From assembly GCF_002741055.1 (NCBI RefSeq), contig NZ_CP016809.1, forward strand, positions 310,001-374,000: a stretch of DNA of 64,000 bases, read 5' to 3'. Shown one piece after another: positions 34,906-43,743 of this stretch. This stretch comes from Paenibacillus ihbetae. GTDB lineage: Bacteria > Bacillota > Bacilli > Paenibacillales > Paenibacillaceae. The notes beneath the pieces are model-generated. The model was given only the letters and a program-made list of their open reading frames with translations. It made no database searches and had not been told where the DNA came from. Position 1 is the stretch's first letter. Each line of letters begins with the position of its first letter. The translations under genes were made by a program, and so were the position numbers.

Positions 34906-36171
34906 TCATTTGGCGGTATATCGCTGTCGAAATTCATCAAGACGAATAACCGATCCCTCGATTCGGGATTGCTCGGCCGCAAAGGCCATCAGGTGGCTCT
35001 GCACCGATCGGTCCGCCGAGGTGAGTCCTTGCGTATGACCCCCGTCGCGGACCAGCTTCAGAAAATCCTTAATCAGCCGCATGTCCCCGCCCCCATGACC
35101 GACATGACCGCCCATATCCTCAAAGGAAATCCTTTCGACCTTCCCGCTGCCAAAATGAATGATCTCGATTTCGTTTTTTTCCATGGCTCCCCGGATCTCA
35201 CCGCGCGTTCCCATCAGCTTGATCGTCCGGCTCACGTCCCTTGTAAAGGCACTCATCGTAAATGCTGCCGTGACGCTGTTCGAAAACTCTAAATTCACCA
35301 CCTGGTGATCAACCACGTCGTTATCGCAATGGTAAACGCATCGGCCGTACGGCCCTTCCTGCAGCGCCTTATACCGCGCACTGTAGCTCATGTCGTCGCT
35401 GATGGCGGAGGTCGGCCAGTTCGTATCCGCCGTTAGATATAAATTCGGCGCATAGTACAGGCATTCATCCGCTGCCGGGCACCCGTCGAGACAACGCAGC
35501 GGTGCTCCTTCCGGCGCTTCGGCAGCCGTAAAATGAGTGAGTGAACCGAAGGAGGATACCCGAACGCAGTCCGCATCCGCCAGCCAAAGCAAAATGTCCA
35601 GGTCATGGCAGGATTTTGCCAGAATCATAGGGCTGGATTCGTCCTTGCGGCGCCAATTTCCTCTTACAAAGCTGTGTGCCTGATGCCAGTACCCCACATT
35701 TTCATTATGCTGGATGGACATCAGGCGGCCGATCACGCCCTTTTCCAGCAGCTCTTTCAGCGTCCGGAAGAACGGCGAATACCGGAGCACGTGGCAGATT
35801 GAAAACACCTTGCCCGCCTTCGAAGCCATCTCCCCCATCCGTATGCATTCTTCCGGATCCGGCGACATCGGCTTCTCGAGCAGCACATGATAGCCCGCCT
35901 GAAGCGCGCGCATCGTCGGCTCGAAATGCTGCTTATCCTGGGTGCAGATCAGGACGGCGTCAGCCATCTTGGGCGCGGCAAAAAATGCGTCCCAATCCTC
36001 GAAGCAATGGGCATCATCGATCCAATGCCTATGCTTAAAGCTCTCTCTTCGCTCCCGAACCGGCTCCGCCACGGCGGCGACTTCGAGCTCCATGGGGTGC
36101 TGCAATGCATACTCCAGATAATTGATTCCGCGAAGCCCGGCTCCGATTAATGCAACCGACACTTTTTTCAT
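34906..36171 (-). CDS. Gfo/Idh/MocA-family oxidoreductase
   Basis: A 421-residue NAD(P)-dependent dehydrogenase-like protein. The Rossmann loop is VALIGAGLRGINYLE, the EKP motif is HVLLEKPMSPD, and the C-terminal domain holds the substrate residues around SCHDLDILLWL. A cysteine-rich insertion (LRCLDGCPAADECLYY) is seen in a subgroup of these sugar dehydrogenases. It is the last gene of the second importer operon, about 35 bp after the permease, and probably oxidises or epimerises the imported sugar or a derivative. Confidence 0.9.
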   Translation of the reverse strand: MKKVSVALIGAGLRGINYLEYALQHPMELEVAAVAEPVRERRESFKHRHWIDDAHCFEDWDAFFAAPKMADAVLICTQDKQHFEPTMRALQAGYHVLLEKPMSPDPEECIRMGEMASKAGKVFSICHVLRYSPFFRTLKELLEKGVIGRLMSIQHNENVGYWHQAHSFVRGNWRRKDESSPMILAKSCHDLDILLWLADADCVRVSSFGSLTHFTAAEAPEGAPLRCLDGCPAADECLYYAPNLYLTADTNWPTSAISDDMSYSARYKALQEGPYGRCVYHCDNDVVDHQVVNLEFSNSVTAAFTMSAFTRDVSRTIKLMGTRGEIRGAMEKNEIEIIHFGSGKVERISFEDMGGHVGHGGGDMRLIKDFLKLVRDGGHTQGLTSADRSVQSHLMAFAAEQSRIEGSVIRLDEFRQRYTAK

Positions 36172-36205
36172 ATAATAGCTCTCCCCTTCCCGCTTGCTCG
36201 TTCCT

Positions 36206-37093
36206 TTATTCCTTCACGCTGCCGACGGTTATTCCTTTAACAAAATATTTCTGCAGGAATGGATAGACGAGCATAATCGGAAGCGCACCCATAAAGATTT
36301 GGGCCGTTCGGAGCGTTTTCTCGCTTAAATTCTCCATCGCCTTGAGCTGTTCGATCGAGATGGACGTCATTTGCGAGTTTATGGACATGATCAATGTCGA
36401 CAGGTACGTCTGGAGCGGGTATTTCTCCGGCGAGTTGAGATACAGGATGCCGTCGAACCACGAATTCCAGTGACCCACGATGGTGAACAAGCCGATGGTC
36501 GCGATGGACGGAAGGGATACAGGCAGATAAATGCTCCATAACACCCTCCAGTGTCCGGCCCCGTCAATTGTAGCCGCTTCATCCAGCTCTTTGGGGATCG
36601 TCCGGAAGAAGTTCAGCATCAGCACCATGTTCCATACGTTAAGCGCGCCTGGGAGAATCAAAGCCCAGATCGAATCGATGAGTCCCGTATTTTTAACCGT
36701 AATGTAGGTCGGAATCAATCCGCCTCCAAAAAACATCGTAATGGCAAAAAACCATACATAAAGCGTCCTGTGCTTGAATTGCTCCCTCGATTTCGATAGC
36801 GGGTATGCCGTAATGAATATCAAGAACATATTGACGGCCGTTCCCAGGACGACCCGCTCCAGCGACACCCCGAACGAGAGGAAAAATTCCACCTTCTCTC
36901 CAAGATACCGATAAGCATCTACATTAAAACCAACCGGCCACAGCTTCACTTCACCGGCCATGGCGGCGGTATTCGAACTTAATGAAATCGAAAGCAAATG
37001 AATGAATGGAATAATGCCAAGTACAGTAATCGTCGTAAGCAGCAGCGTATTCAACAAAACAAACAGCCTTCTGCTCATCGTTGGTCTGTGCAT
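36206..37093 (-). CDS. Sugar ABC transporter permease (LplC type), second locus
   Basis: A 295-residue permease with six membrane segments. The EAA loop is DEAATIDGAGHWRVLWSIYLPVSLPSIATIGLFTIVGHWNSW, and the tail FLQKYFVKGITVGSVKE matches the LplC subfamily and the equivalent protein at 17571-18455. It lies 15 bp after the partner permease. As in the first locus no ATPase gene is present, so a shared MsmX-like ATPase is expected. Confidence 0.92.
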   Translation of the reverse strand: MHRPTMSRRLFVLLNTLLLTTITVLGIIPFIHLLSISLSSNTAAMAGEVKLWPVGFNVDAYRYLGEKVEFFLSFGVSLERVVLGTAVNMFLIFITAYPLSKSREQFKHRTLYVWFFAITMFFGGGLIPTYITVKNTGLIDSIWALILPGALNVWNMVLMLNFFRTIPKELDEAATIDGAGHWRVLWSIYLPVSLPSIATIGLFTIVGHWNSWFDGILYLNSPEKYPLQTYLSTLIMSINSQMTSISIEQLKAMENLSEKTLRTAQIFMGALPIMLVYPFLQKYFVKGITVGSVKE

Positions 37094-37108
37094 TTCTCTC
37101 CCCCCAGC

Positions 37109-37999
37109 CTAAAAGATCCGGTAATTGTTATATTTGTAGGCCGCATAATAGGTCACGGACACCAGGACAAGCGAAATGACCGATTTAAACAGCCCGACGG
37201 CGGCCGCCGGTCCGAACTGCTGGCTGAACATGCCGAGCCGATACACAAACGTGTCGATAATATCCGAGCCTTCATAAACCGTCGGATTATACATAATCAG
37301 GATCTGCTCGAAGCCCGCATTCAGGATTCCCCCCAGGCTTAGCACGGCAAGAAGAATGACGATCGGAGCCATGCCCGGCAGCGTGATATGGAGCATTTGC
37401 TTCCATTTCCCCGCACCATCAACTTCAGCAGCCTCATAAAGGTTCGCATTGATCCCCGCGATGGCAGCGAGCATCACGATCATGTTATAGCCCATGCCCT
37501 TCCAGACGTCCGAGCCGATGATGATCCCGCGGAACCAGTCATTATCCAGCATGAACATGATCGGCTCCATGTGAAAGGCAGTCAGCAACCCATTCACCGG
37601 ACCGCTAAGCGAGAATAATTCGATAATGACACCGCCGAGAACCGTCCAGGATAGGAAGAATGGCAGAAAAATAGCGGATTGCACAAACCGGGAAAACCAC
37701 TTTCGGGTGACCTCGTTAAGCAGCAGGGCAAGTATTAGCGGCACAAGCAGATGCAGGACCATCTTAAATAAGGAAATGACAAGCGTATTCCACATGACCT
37801 GCTTGAAATCCGGCAGCCCGAACACGTACTGAAAATTTTCAAATCCAACGAATTCGGAGTGAAAAAAGCCGGACAGCGGCTCAAATTGTTGAAACGCCAT
37901 AACCAGGCCTACCATCGGCCCATAGGCGTATATCAGTGTCACAATAACACCGGGCAGCAACATCAAGTGGAGCAAATATTCTTTTTTCAGCGTTCTCAC
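37109..37999 (-). CDS. Sugar ABC transporter permease (LplB type), second locus
   Basis: A 296-residue permease with six membrane segments (RTLKKEYLLHLMLLPGVIVTLIYAYGPMVGLVMAFQQF at the start). The EAA loop is LYEAAEVDGAGKWKQMLHITLPGMAPIVI. It is the first permease gene after the binding-protein gene, separated by about 110 bp that contain a strong hairpin. It works with the LplC-type permease and the lipoprotein. Confidence 0.92.
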   Translation of the reverse strand: MRTLKKEYLLHLMLLPGVIVTLIYAYGPMVGLVMAFQQFEPLSGFFHSEFVGFENFQYVFGLPDFKQVMWNTLVISLFKMVLHLLVPLILALLLNEVTRKWFSRFVQSAIFLPFFLSWTVLGGVIIELFSLSGPVNGLLTAFHMEPIMFMLDNDWFRGIIIGSDVWKGMGYNMIVMLAAIAGINANLYEAAEVDGAGKWKQMLHITLPGMAPIVILLAVLSLGGILNAGFEQILIMYNPTVYEGSDIIDTFVYRLGMFSQQFGPAAAVGLFKSVISLVLVSVTYYAAYKYNNYRIF

Positions 38000-38056
38000 A
38001 GCTGGACCTCCCGGACATTTCAGGATATGGCAACGAAAGCATGATAAATTTGTAAA

Positions 38057-38097
38057 ACGGGGGGAGGCGCCGGTAACCGGCAGCGCTTCCTCCCCGT
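38057..38097 (-). terminator. Intercistronic hairpin between binding protein and permeases, second locus
   Basis: ACGGGG(A/G)GG and CCTCCCCGT arms with inner GCC-GG pairing form a very stable stem, followed on the minus strand by TTTTAC. It lies right after the binding-protein stop and probably lowers downstream expression or protects the upstream mRNA. Confidence 0.7.
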
Positions 38098-38108
38098 CTT
38101 TAAAATGG

Positions 38109-39833
38109 CTATTTTACGGCTTGCTGGCTGTACCAATTGTTGACCTCTTGCGTAATTTCGTCGCCGCCGAGCGACTTCCAGCTGGCAACAAACTTATCGA
38201 ACTCATCCACGGAAGACCCCATAATAATTTTGGTGAAGGTCTCCTGCATAAGCTTATCCAGCTGGGCCCCCTTCTCCACCTGCGTGGCCGTTGGAAGACC
38301 ATAGAACTCATGGTTGACAAACGCCTGGTTTTCTTTGATTTGGCGGGTCAAGCCCCAGCCCCCGTCCTTCGCTGCGCGGCTGAAATATTGTCCCCAATTC
38401 ACGCCTTTGCTCGCGTTTGACGTATCGCCTGCCAAGTAATCCTTGGTGGCTTTGAAGACGTCGGCGACGTTCTTGTAATTTTCATCATCCAGCGTAATTT
38501 CCGTCTGATTCGCTTCGAGCGCTTTGTTCACTTCGGTATAAATCGTTTCGATCTGGGCAGGGTTGTAGATCCGCGGACTGAACCAGTTGTATACATAGCC
38601 CTTCTCCGCCTGGTTCTGATTCAAATACTCCTTATTTCCCATTTCAATATAAAAATTGATCATTTTAATAGCAGCTTCAGGGTTCTTCATCTTCTTATTG
38701 ACCGCATAGACCTTGTCACCCCGGATTTTAGGCACCAGCGATTTGCCCGGACCGTCTAAGCCAGGAATTTGAATGGCGATCCAGTCTGCGTTTGGATCTT
38801 TATCCACATTCAGGTTCAGCGGCCAGTTCGGATACCACCATTCCCCGTAGGAAATGCCGACTTTGCCTGCTGTGATGTCTTCGACCGCTTTGTTCTCATC
38901 CTTGAGCGCGAACTCTTTATCCAGGATGCCTTCTTTGTACCAGGATTGCAGCTTGCCAAGCGCTGTCTTTACTTCCGGCTGGATCAGACCCGGAAGCAGC
39001 TTCCCGCTGCCGTCTTGAATCCAGGCCGTTTGACCGTCGCCCATGGACGGATAAGCCCCAAATCCGTTAAAGAACCCCCTTGCGTCAAAGCCCCAGAAGA
39101 ACAAATTCTTTTGCAGCACGACTCCGTAGGTGTCGTTCTTACCGTTTTGATCCGGATCCTGCTGGACAAATGCTTTGGCGACCATTTCCAGCTCGTCCAT
39201 GGTTTTAGGAGGTTCAAGCTTCAGGTTGTCGAGCCAGTCCTTGCGAATCCAGAGCAGCTGCGTCGATAAGAAAGGGTCCTCAAAAGCCGGGATTCCTAAC
39301 TGTTTGCCGTCCTGGGAATAGGTCTTCATCGCGAAACCGCCGTCAGACTCCATATACTTCTTTAATGTCGGCGATGCGTAATCGTTGTAGGCTTCGGTCA
39401 GATCGGCAAGCATCCCCTGTTTCTTCAGCTTTTCGAAATTTTTACCGTCCAGCTCCAAAATATCCGGCAGGTCGCCGGAAGCCAAGGCAAGCGAAAACTT
39501 TTGACTAAACTGGCTGGATGGGACCGTCCATTTGTATTTCACTTCAATGTTCAGCATTTCTTTCAAATCTTTAAGATAAGCATTCTGCTCAGGCGTAATG
39601 CCCTTCGGCGTCCGGGGATCTTCCGGCGGATTAAAGCCCATTACCTCCGTTACGGTTACCGTCTCGGGATATTTCCCCAACGGATCAGGCGGAGCTGCCG
39701 TACCGCCCTCTTCTTTGGCCGCGGCTTGCGGCTGGTTACCTGCGGGCTCTTTTCCTTGCCCTGAACAAGCAGATATGACAAATAGCGACAACGCGGCAAG
39801 CAAAATCATTTTCCATGGCTTGATTCTCTTCAT
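38109..39833 (-). CDS. Lipoprotein sugar-binding protein, second locus
   Basis: A binding protein of about 574 residues. The lipoprotein signal is MKRIKPWKMILLAALSLFVISACSGQG, lipobox ISAC. A Gln/Ala/Gly-rich linker follows, then an LplA-like fold (YPETVTVTEVMGFNPPEDPRTPKGITPEQNAYLKDLKEMLNIEVKYKW). The start is taken at the ATG directly before the signal peptide (39833, AAGGGGGAAAG upstream); the frame is open to 39896 without signal-peptide features. A cre-like box overlaps the promoter region. Confidence 0.9.
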   Translation of the reverse strand: MKRIKPWKMILLAALSLFVISACSGQGKEPAGNQPQAAAKEEGGTAAPPDPLGKYPETVTVTEVMGFNPPEDPRTPKGITPEQNAYLKDLKEMLNIEVKYKWTVPSSQFSQKFSLALASGDLPDILELDGKNFEKLKKQGMLADLTEAYNDYASPTLKKYMESDGGFAMKTYSQDGKQLGIPAFEDPFLSTQLLWIRKDWLDNLKLEPPKTMDELEMVAKAFVQQDPDQNGKNDTYGVVLQKNLFFWGFDARGFFNGFGAYPSMGDGQTAWIQDGSGKLLPGLIQPEVKTALGKLQSWYKEGILDKEFALKDENKAVEDITAGKVGISYGEWWYPNWPLNLNVDKDPNADWIAIQIPGLDGPGKSLVPKIRGDKVYAVNKKMKNPEAAIKMINFYIEMGNKEYLNQNQAEKGYVYNWFSPRIYNPAQIETIYTEVNKALEANQTEITLDDENYKNVADVFKATKDYLAGDTSNASKGVNWGQYFSRAAKDGGWGLTRQIKENQAFVNHEFYGLPTATQVEKGAQLDKLMQETFTKIIMGSSVDEFDKFVASWKSLGGDEITQEVNNWYSQQAVK

Positions 39834-39895
39834 GTCGATGGCTTTCCCCCTTCGGATCGTTTGTAGGCTGTCTTGCTCTTTACTTCTTGGGTCCA

Positions 39896-39924
39896 ATTAT
39901 AATTGCCGGAAGAAAGCGCTATCA
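39896..39924 (-). promoter_or_regulatory. Promoter with cre-like box before the second binding-protein gene
   Basis: A minus-strand TATAAT (39901-39896) is preceded by a weak -35 (TGATAG, 39924-39919). AGAAAGCGCTATCA (39911-39924, plus strand) matches the catabolite-responsive consensus TGNAANCGNTNNCA at all but the first base and covers the -35, so CcpA repression is likely. Confidence 0.5.
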
Positions 39925-39991
39925 ATTTCAAGTTTTTTACATGGCTTTCGATTTATTTACTTATTTCAACGTTGTCGGTTAACCGGACCCG

Positions 39992-41326
39992 TCAGCTGCG
40001 GAATTCCTGAGGCGACATGCCCATCTTTCGCTTAAAAAACGTCGTGAAGTACGAATGCGAATCGAAACCGACCCGGGCAGCGATCTCCTGGAGCTTTAAG
40101 TCCGTATTCCGCATATAGTCGATGGCTGCTTCGAGGCGCTTGCCCTGGATATAGTCGTTCAAATTCTGACCCGTCAGCTGCTTGTAATAGCGGGACAAGT
40201 AGGATGGATTAAAATGCACCTCCTGCGCGATCGCCGTCAAGGAGACATCCCCGGCCAAATGCTCCTGTATGTATTTATGAATCTGGGTAATAACCAGTGA
40301 TTTCATATCACTCTCGCGGTTGTTCTCTTGTCCGTCCGTGCTCCCAACCGGTCTGCCGACTTTTGCGATGTCGGTGATCACCATGCTTTGCCCCAATGCT
40401 TGCTTTTGCTTCAGGACCATCCGCAGTGTTTCATACTGCTCCCAGATCGTGTGCCATCCTTCTCTCAGGTTTCCGGAGATTCCGAAGGATACCGGCACCC
40501 CGAGCAGTTCGGCGCATTCATTTTGCACGGACTCGAGTATCCCTATCATATAGCCCGTAACTCCGCTCCACGAAAGCGCCCCCTCGCTCTCCCCTTCTTG
40601 AAAGCGGCCCAATAATTCCGCATCCGGTTGTAGAAGCCAAAGGAGAGATCGTTCGTAAACGGCTTGCTCGCAAGTGAACGAGAAGGGTAGATCCTTCATA
40701 AAAATCCCCTGTATGGAGCGGATCATCTCCCGGGATGCCTTCTGAACCGATTCGTCCAAACATCCCAGCACAAATAACGAAGGCAGGTCCGGACAAATGC
40801 CAAAGTCCAAACCATCATAACGCGTGTCGGTTAATAGTGCTGCAATCGGTTCTCCGTCGATGATTCGCTCTATCCGTTCGTTTTTCAGCAGAGGCTCGGC
40901 GATCTTTGCATGCTGTTTCATCTTTTCTTCCTCTACGCTGCGGCGATTCTCCTCATCAAGCTTCCGGCAGGCCTGTTGGACAGCATGGAAGATCGGATCG
41001 ATGCCTTCGGTTTTCAGGATGTAATTGTCCGCATTTTTACGCAGCGCTTCCTGCACGAATTCAAAATCGCTGTATCCCGTCAAAAAGATCATTCGGCACT
41101 TCGGCCAGTAATACATCAGCTCGTCCACCAGCTGAAGCCCGCTTTTTTGCGGCATTCGAATATCGCTGACAAGGATATCCAGCTTCATCTTTTTGGCGAT
41201 CGCAAGCGCCTCCTTGGCTGAATACGCTTTATGGACATCCAGCTCAAATTCCGGGTTTTCCTCAAATAACTGAACCAGACCGTTCGTGATCACCGGTTCA
41301 TCATCTACGATCAACAGTCGATACAT
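39992..41326 (-). CDS. Response regulator with AraC-type DNA-binding domain (YesN type), second locus
   Basis: A 444-residue protein. The receiver has D8/D9, D55 in ILVSDIRMP and the late lysine in NYILKTEG. The double helix-turn-helix is at about 345-440 (IQEHLAGDVSLTAIAQEVHFNPSYLSRYYKQLTGQNLNDYIQGKRLEAA...AARVGFDSHSYFTTFFKRKMGMSPQEFR). Its start overlaps the kinase stop by one base. It should activate the adjacent binding-protein/permease/dehydrogenase genes; I could not define its binding repeat. Confidence 0.93.
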   Translation of the reverse strand: MYRLLIVDDEPVITNGLVQLFEENPEFELDVHKAYSAKEALAIAKKMKLDILVSDIRMPQKSGLQLVDELMYYWPKCRMIFLTGYSDFEFVQEALRKNADNYILKTEGIDPIFHAVQQACRKLDEENRRSVEEEKMKQHAKIAEPLLKNERIERIIDGEPIAALLTDTRYDGLDFGICPDLPSLFVLGCLDESVQKASREMIRSIQGIFMKDLPFSFTCEQAVYERSLLWLLQPDAELLGRFQEGESEGALSWSGVTGYMIGILESVQNECAELLGVPVSFGISGNLREGWHTIWEQYETLRMVLKQKQALGQSMVITDIAKVGRPVGSTDGQENNRESDMKSLVITQIHKYIQEHLAGDVSLTAIAQEVHFNPSYLSRYYKQLTGQNLNDYIQGKRLEAAIDYMRNTDLKLQEIAARVGFDSHSYFTTFFKRKMGMSPQEFRS

Positions 41327-43071
41327 TACGAAGCCTCCTCCCTTACCTCGATTATGATCAGCTCTACTTTGAGACCGCCATAGTCGCTCCGCGAAATGAA
41401 CAGCCCGCTCTCGGGCCCGTATTTAAGGCGAAGTCTATTATGCACGTTGATCAATCCCGTCTTCTCCAATTGCTTGGAATCGTCTCCCAGCCTTTCGCCT
41501 AATTGCGCGATCCGCTCATCCGTCACCATTCTCCCGTTATCCTCCACCGTAACCCGCAGCCTGCCATCCCGATAATCCGCGTTGATATAAATCATCCCAT
41601 CGTCCATGCCGTCCGCGAACGCATGCTCGAACACATTTTCCACGATCGGTTGAATGATGAGCCGCGGAACCGACAAGGCTGGCGGAATTCCGGACGGCCC
41701 TCCATACTCGTACGCAATCCGGTTCGAGAAACGGATGCATTGAATGTCGCAATAGTCGAGGGCATGGCGGTATTCCTTGTCGAATGGGACTTCGTCCGAA
41801 CCGCTTCTCGTAATATACTGATAATAGCTGCCCAGCTTCTGCGACAGCTCTGCTGCGCTTTCAGCGTCGTTCACTTTGCACATCATGTAAATATTAAAGA
41901 AGCTGTTGTACAGAAAATGCGGATTGATCTGGGATTGCAGCTGCTTGAGCTGGGAGAGCTGGAGCGCCATTTTTTGCTCATAATTTTCTTCGATGGAGTG
42001 CTTGAGCTTCAGCGTCATATTGTTAAAGCTGTTAAAGACATAGTGGAACTCGTCCTTGGATTTGGATTCGATCGTAATATCCAGATTATCGGTCTCTAAC
42101 ATATGAAATGCCTTGACAAGCTTTGACAGCGGCCTGTGAATCATCAGATTGACGGAGAACGAATACAGGATCAGCACGATGAGGGCAATAATAAACAAGG
42201 TATAGAACCAGGTAATGAACTGGCTTAACGGGCGCGTGATTTCATTCTGGTTGACGTACATGATCAGCTTTACCCCCAGAGAGCTGACGTCATTTTGAAT
42301 AATAAAATAGTCCACCCCGTGCATGCTTCCCATCGTGGGCGTTTCCGGGCTTTGCATGTATTCGCTGACGGCGAGACCGAGGATGCCTGCCGCCTCCGCC
42401 GGTTCCTCTTCGGTTGCCAGAACGGAGCCGAGGTCCGGACTGCCAAGCAGCACCTCGGATTCGGGATAGAGCTTGGCGATTTCTTTTAAAGCCTCGAGGA
42501 GCTTAGGCCTGGCTATTTCGATATAAGACCAGATCTTGCCGTTGTTCTCCGTTTCGATAAAAAAGATGCGGTCACCGCTTCGATAGAACGAAGGCATGCC
42601 TTCTATGGAAAGCAGCGACGATATCAGCTCCATTTCAGCATTCGGCGTATTGGTTACTCCGGAGGTGGTTGAGATGGTTTTCCCCACGGATTCCACGTAA
42701 ACGCCGGTATTCAGAACATATTCGCTCGATACCATCAAAGTGGCAAGCCGTTCCCGGATCTGGTCAATCAGCGCTACCTCTTCATAATTATCCAGGGTCC
42801 CGCCCCGAAAGCCCAGCTTCTGCAAATCCTGGTCATTGAGCAGCTCAAGCTGCAAATTCCGGATGAAGTACATTTCATCATCCAGCTGTTTGGAGTAAAA
42901 AGAAGCCCCTGCGAATGAAGAATCCAGGATCGCGTCCTTGGAAATGGACATTCCTTTGAAGTTGAGCCAGAGACTCATGGTAATGAGCGGAAGCAATAAT
43001 ACGATAAATACGATCACGATCTTTTGATACACAAACCATGTGGAAGATTTGCCGGACGCCTGCAGCTTCAT
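41326..43071 (-). CDS. Sensor histidine kinase (YesM type), second locus
   Basis: A membrane kinase of about 581 residues. Membrane segments at about residues 20-38 and 285-305 flank an extracellular sensor. HAMP-like LMIHRPLSKLVKAFHMLETDNLDITIES is followed by the phospho-acceptor region LQSQINPHFLYNSFFNIYMM and the HATPase motifs (VENVFEHAF, VEDNGR, GLINVHNRLRLKYG). The start at 43071 has GGGGGGAG next to it; the frame is open twelve codons further. It pairs with the downstream YesN-type regulator. Confidence 0.92.
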   Translation of the reverse strand: MKLQASGKSSTWFVYQKIVIVFIVLLLPLITMSLWLNFKGMSISKDAILDSSFAGASFYSKQLDDEMYFIRNLQLELLNDQDLQKLGFRGGTLDNYEEVALIDQIRERLATLMVSSEYVLNTGVYVESVGKTISTTSGVTNTPNAEMELISSLLSIEGMPSFYRSGDRIFFIETENNGKIWSYIEIARPKLLEALKEIAKLYPESEVLLGSPDLGSVLATEEEPAEAAGILGLAVSEYMQSPETPTMGSMHGVDYFIIQNDVSSLGVKLIMYVNQNEITRPLSQFITWFYTLFIIALIVLILYSFSVNLMIHRPLSKLVKAFHMLETDNLDITIESKSKDEFHYVFNSFNNMTLKLKHSIEENYEQKMALQLSQLKQLQSQINPHFLYNSFFNIYMMCKVNDAESAAELSQKLGSYYQYITRSGSDEVPFDKEYRHALDYCDIQCIRFSNRIAYEYGGPSGIPPALSVPRLIIQPIVENVFEHAFADGMDDGMIYINADYRDGRLRVTVEDNGRMVTDERIAQLGERLGDDSKQLEKTGLINVHNRLRLKYGPESGLFISRSDYGGLKVELIIIEVREEAS

Positions 43072-43440
43072 GAGCTCCCCCCTTTCGGCGTAAGTAAAGA
43101 CGGTCACTACTGATTCTGGATTTCATCTCCTCCTGCAACCTCCCTCCAACTAATTTTTCTCTAAAGTATACATCCGGCACCTTCTTGCCGTACAGCATGA
43201 AAGAAAGCGCTTGACGTTGGGATTGCTTCTGGACCGGGATGCCCGTTCCCTTCGCTGATCTTACTTGCTGCAGCATCAAAAAAGCCGGCACCGGTGGAGG
43301 ACCGGCGCCGGCTTACGAATTGGAGAGCTCTTAAGAAGCGAGGGCTTTGAGGAGTTCTGCTATACCATTTCTCCTCAATCTGCTTGATCAATGTCTTCAT
43401 CGGATCGGTGGGACGGTTCGCCCGGAGCTTTGCACCCGCT
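43072..43440. other. Gap upstream of the second kinase gene: no supported gene
   Basis: This stretch holds one orphan T-tailed hairpin (43278-43314) and some short open frames without ribosome binding sites, which I do not support as genes. The kinase promoter should be here, but no convincing -35/-10 pair stands out; TATACT on the minus strand near 43168 is a possible -10. Confidence 0.4.
43278..43314 (-). terminator. Orphan rho-independent terminator
   Basis: AAGCCGGCACCGGT and ACCGGCGCCGGCTT form a 14-bp stem (one mismatch) around GGAGG, followed on the minus strand by six T residues. The TusA gene upstream already has its own terminator at 43441-43483, so the transcript ended here is unidentified. 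Confidence 0.7.
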
Positions 43441-43483
43441 AATAAAAAGAGAAAGCCCCCTGCCGAAACGCGTGGGGCCTTCT
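43441..43483 (-). terminator. Terminator after the TusA-like gene
   Basis: AGAAAGCCCC (43450-43459) and GGGGCCTTCT (43474-43483) pair with one mismatch; TTTTTATT follows on the minus strand. It lies about 30 bp after the TusA-like stop. Confidence 0.75.
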
Positions 43484-43515
43484 CCGTTATTGTACGATGA
43501 CTTCGAGTGATTGCC

Positions 43516-43743
43516 TTAAACTTGGATAAACAGGCTGAATTCCTGGCCGTTCTTAATCGGTTCCTGCGCCATGCTGTAACCGTGCTTGACGACCTCTTCC
43601 GGCACGTTCCGGAAAGCGGACGGGCAGTCCGAGATGACCTGAAGCGTCTGCCCTTTTTTCATATCGCGCAAAGTTTCAAGGGTGTAAATGACCGGGTAAG
43701 GACAAGATTCCCCCCGGAGGTCCAATGTGAAATCAACCGACAT
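43516..43743 (-). CDS. TusA-family sulfur-carrier protein
   Basis: A protein of about 75 residues with the TusA fold and the key motif RGESCPYPVIYTLETLRDM (C-P-x-P, where the cysteine carries sulfur). The C-terminus FSLFIQV is normal. The start at 43743 has AAGGAG about nine bases upstream and lies inside the end of the YeeE gene, so the pair is translationally coupled. In related thiosulfate-uptake pairs the TusA-like protein accepts sulfur on the cytoplasmic side of the YeeE channel. A selenium-related YedE/YedF pair is an alternative. Confidence 0.88.
   Translation of the reverse strand: MSVDFTLDLRGESCPYPVIYTLETLRDMKKGQTLQVISDCPSAFRNVPEEVVKHGYSMAQEPIKNGQEFSLFIQV

Noticed and set aside
39920..39970. 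TTTC-containing direct repeats before the second binding-protein gene as the site of the second YesN-type regulator.
   Set aside because: The spacings (about 18, 20 and 38 bp) are irregular and the boxes too short; nothing as consistent as the AAGTCG repeats of the first locus.
43161..43400. A 79-codon minus-strand frame upstream of the second kinase.
   Set aside because: No ribosome binding site, and the frame runs straight through a strong T-tailed terminator.
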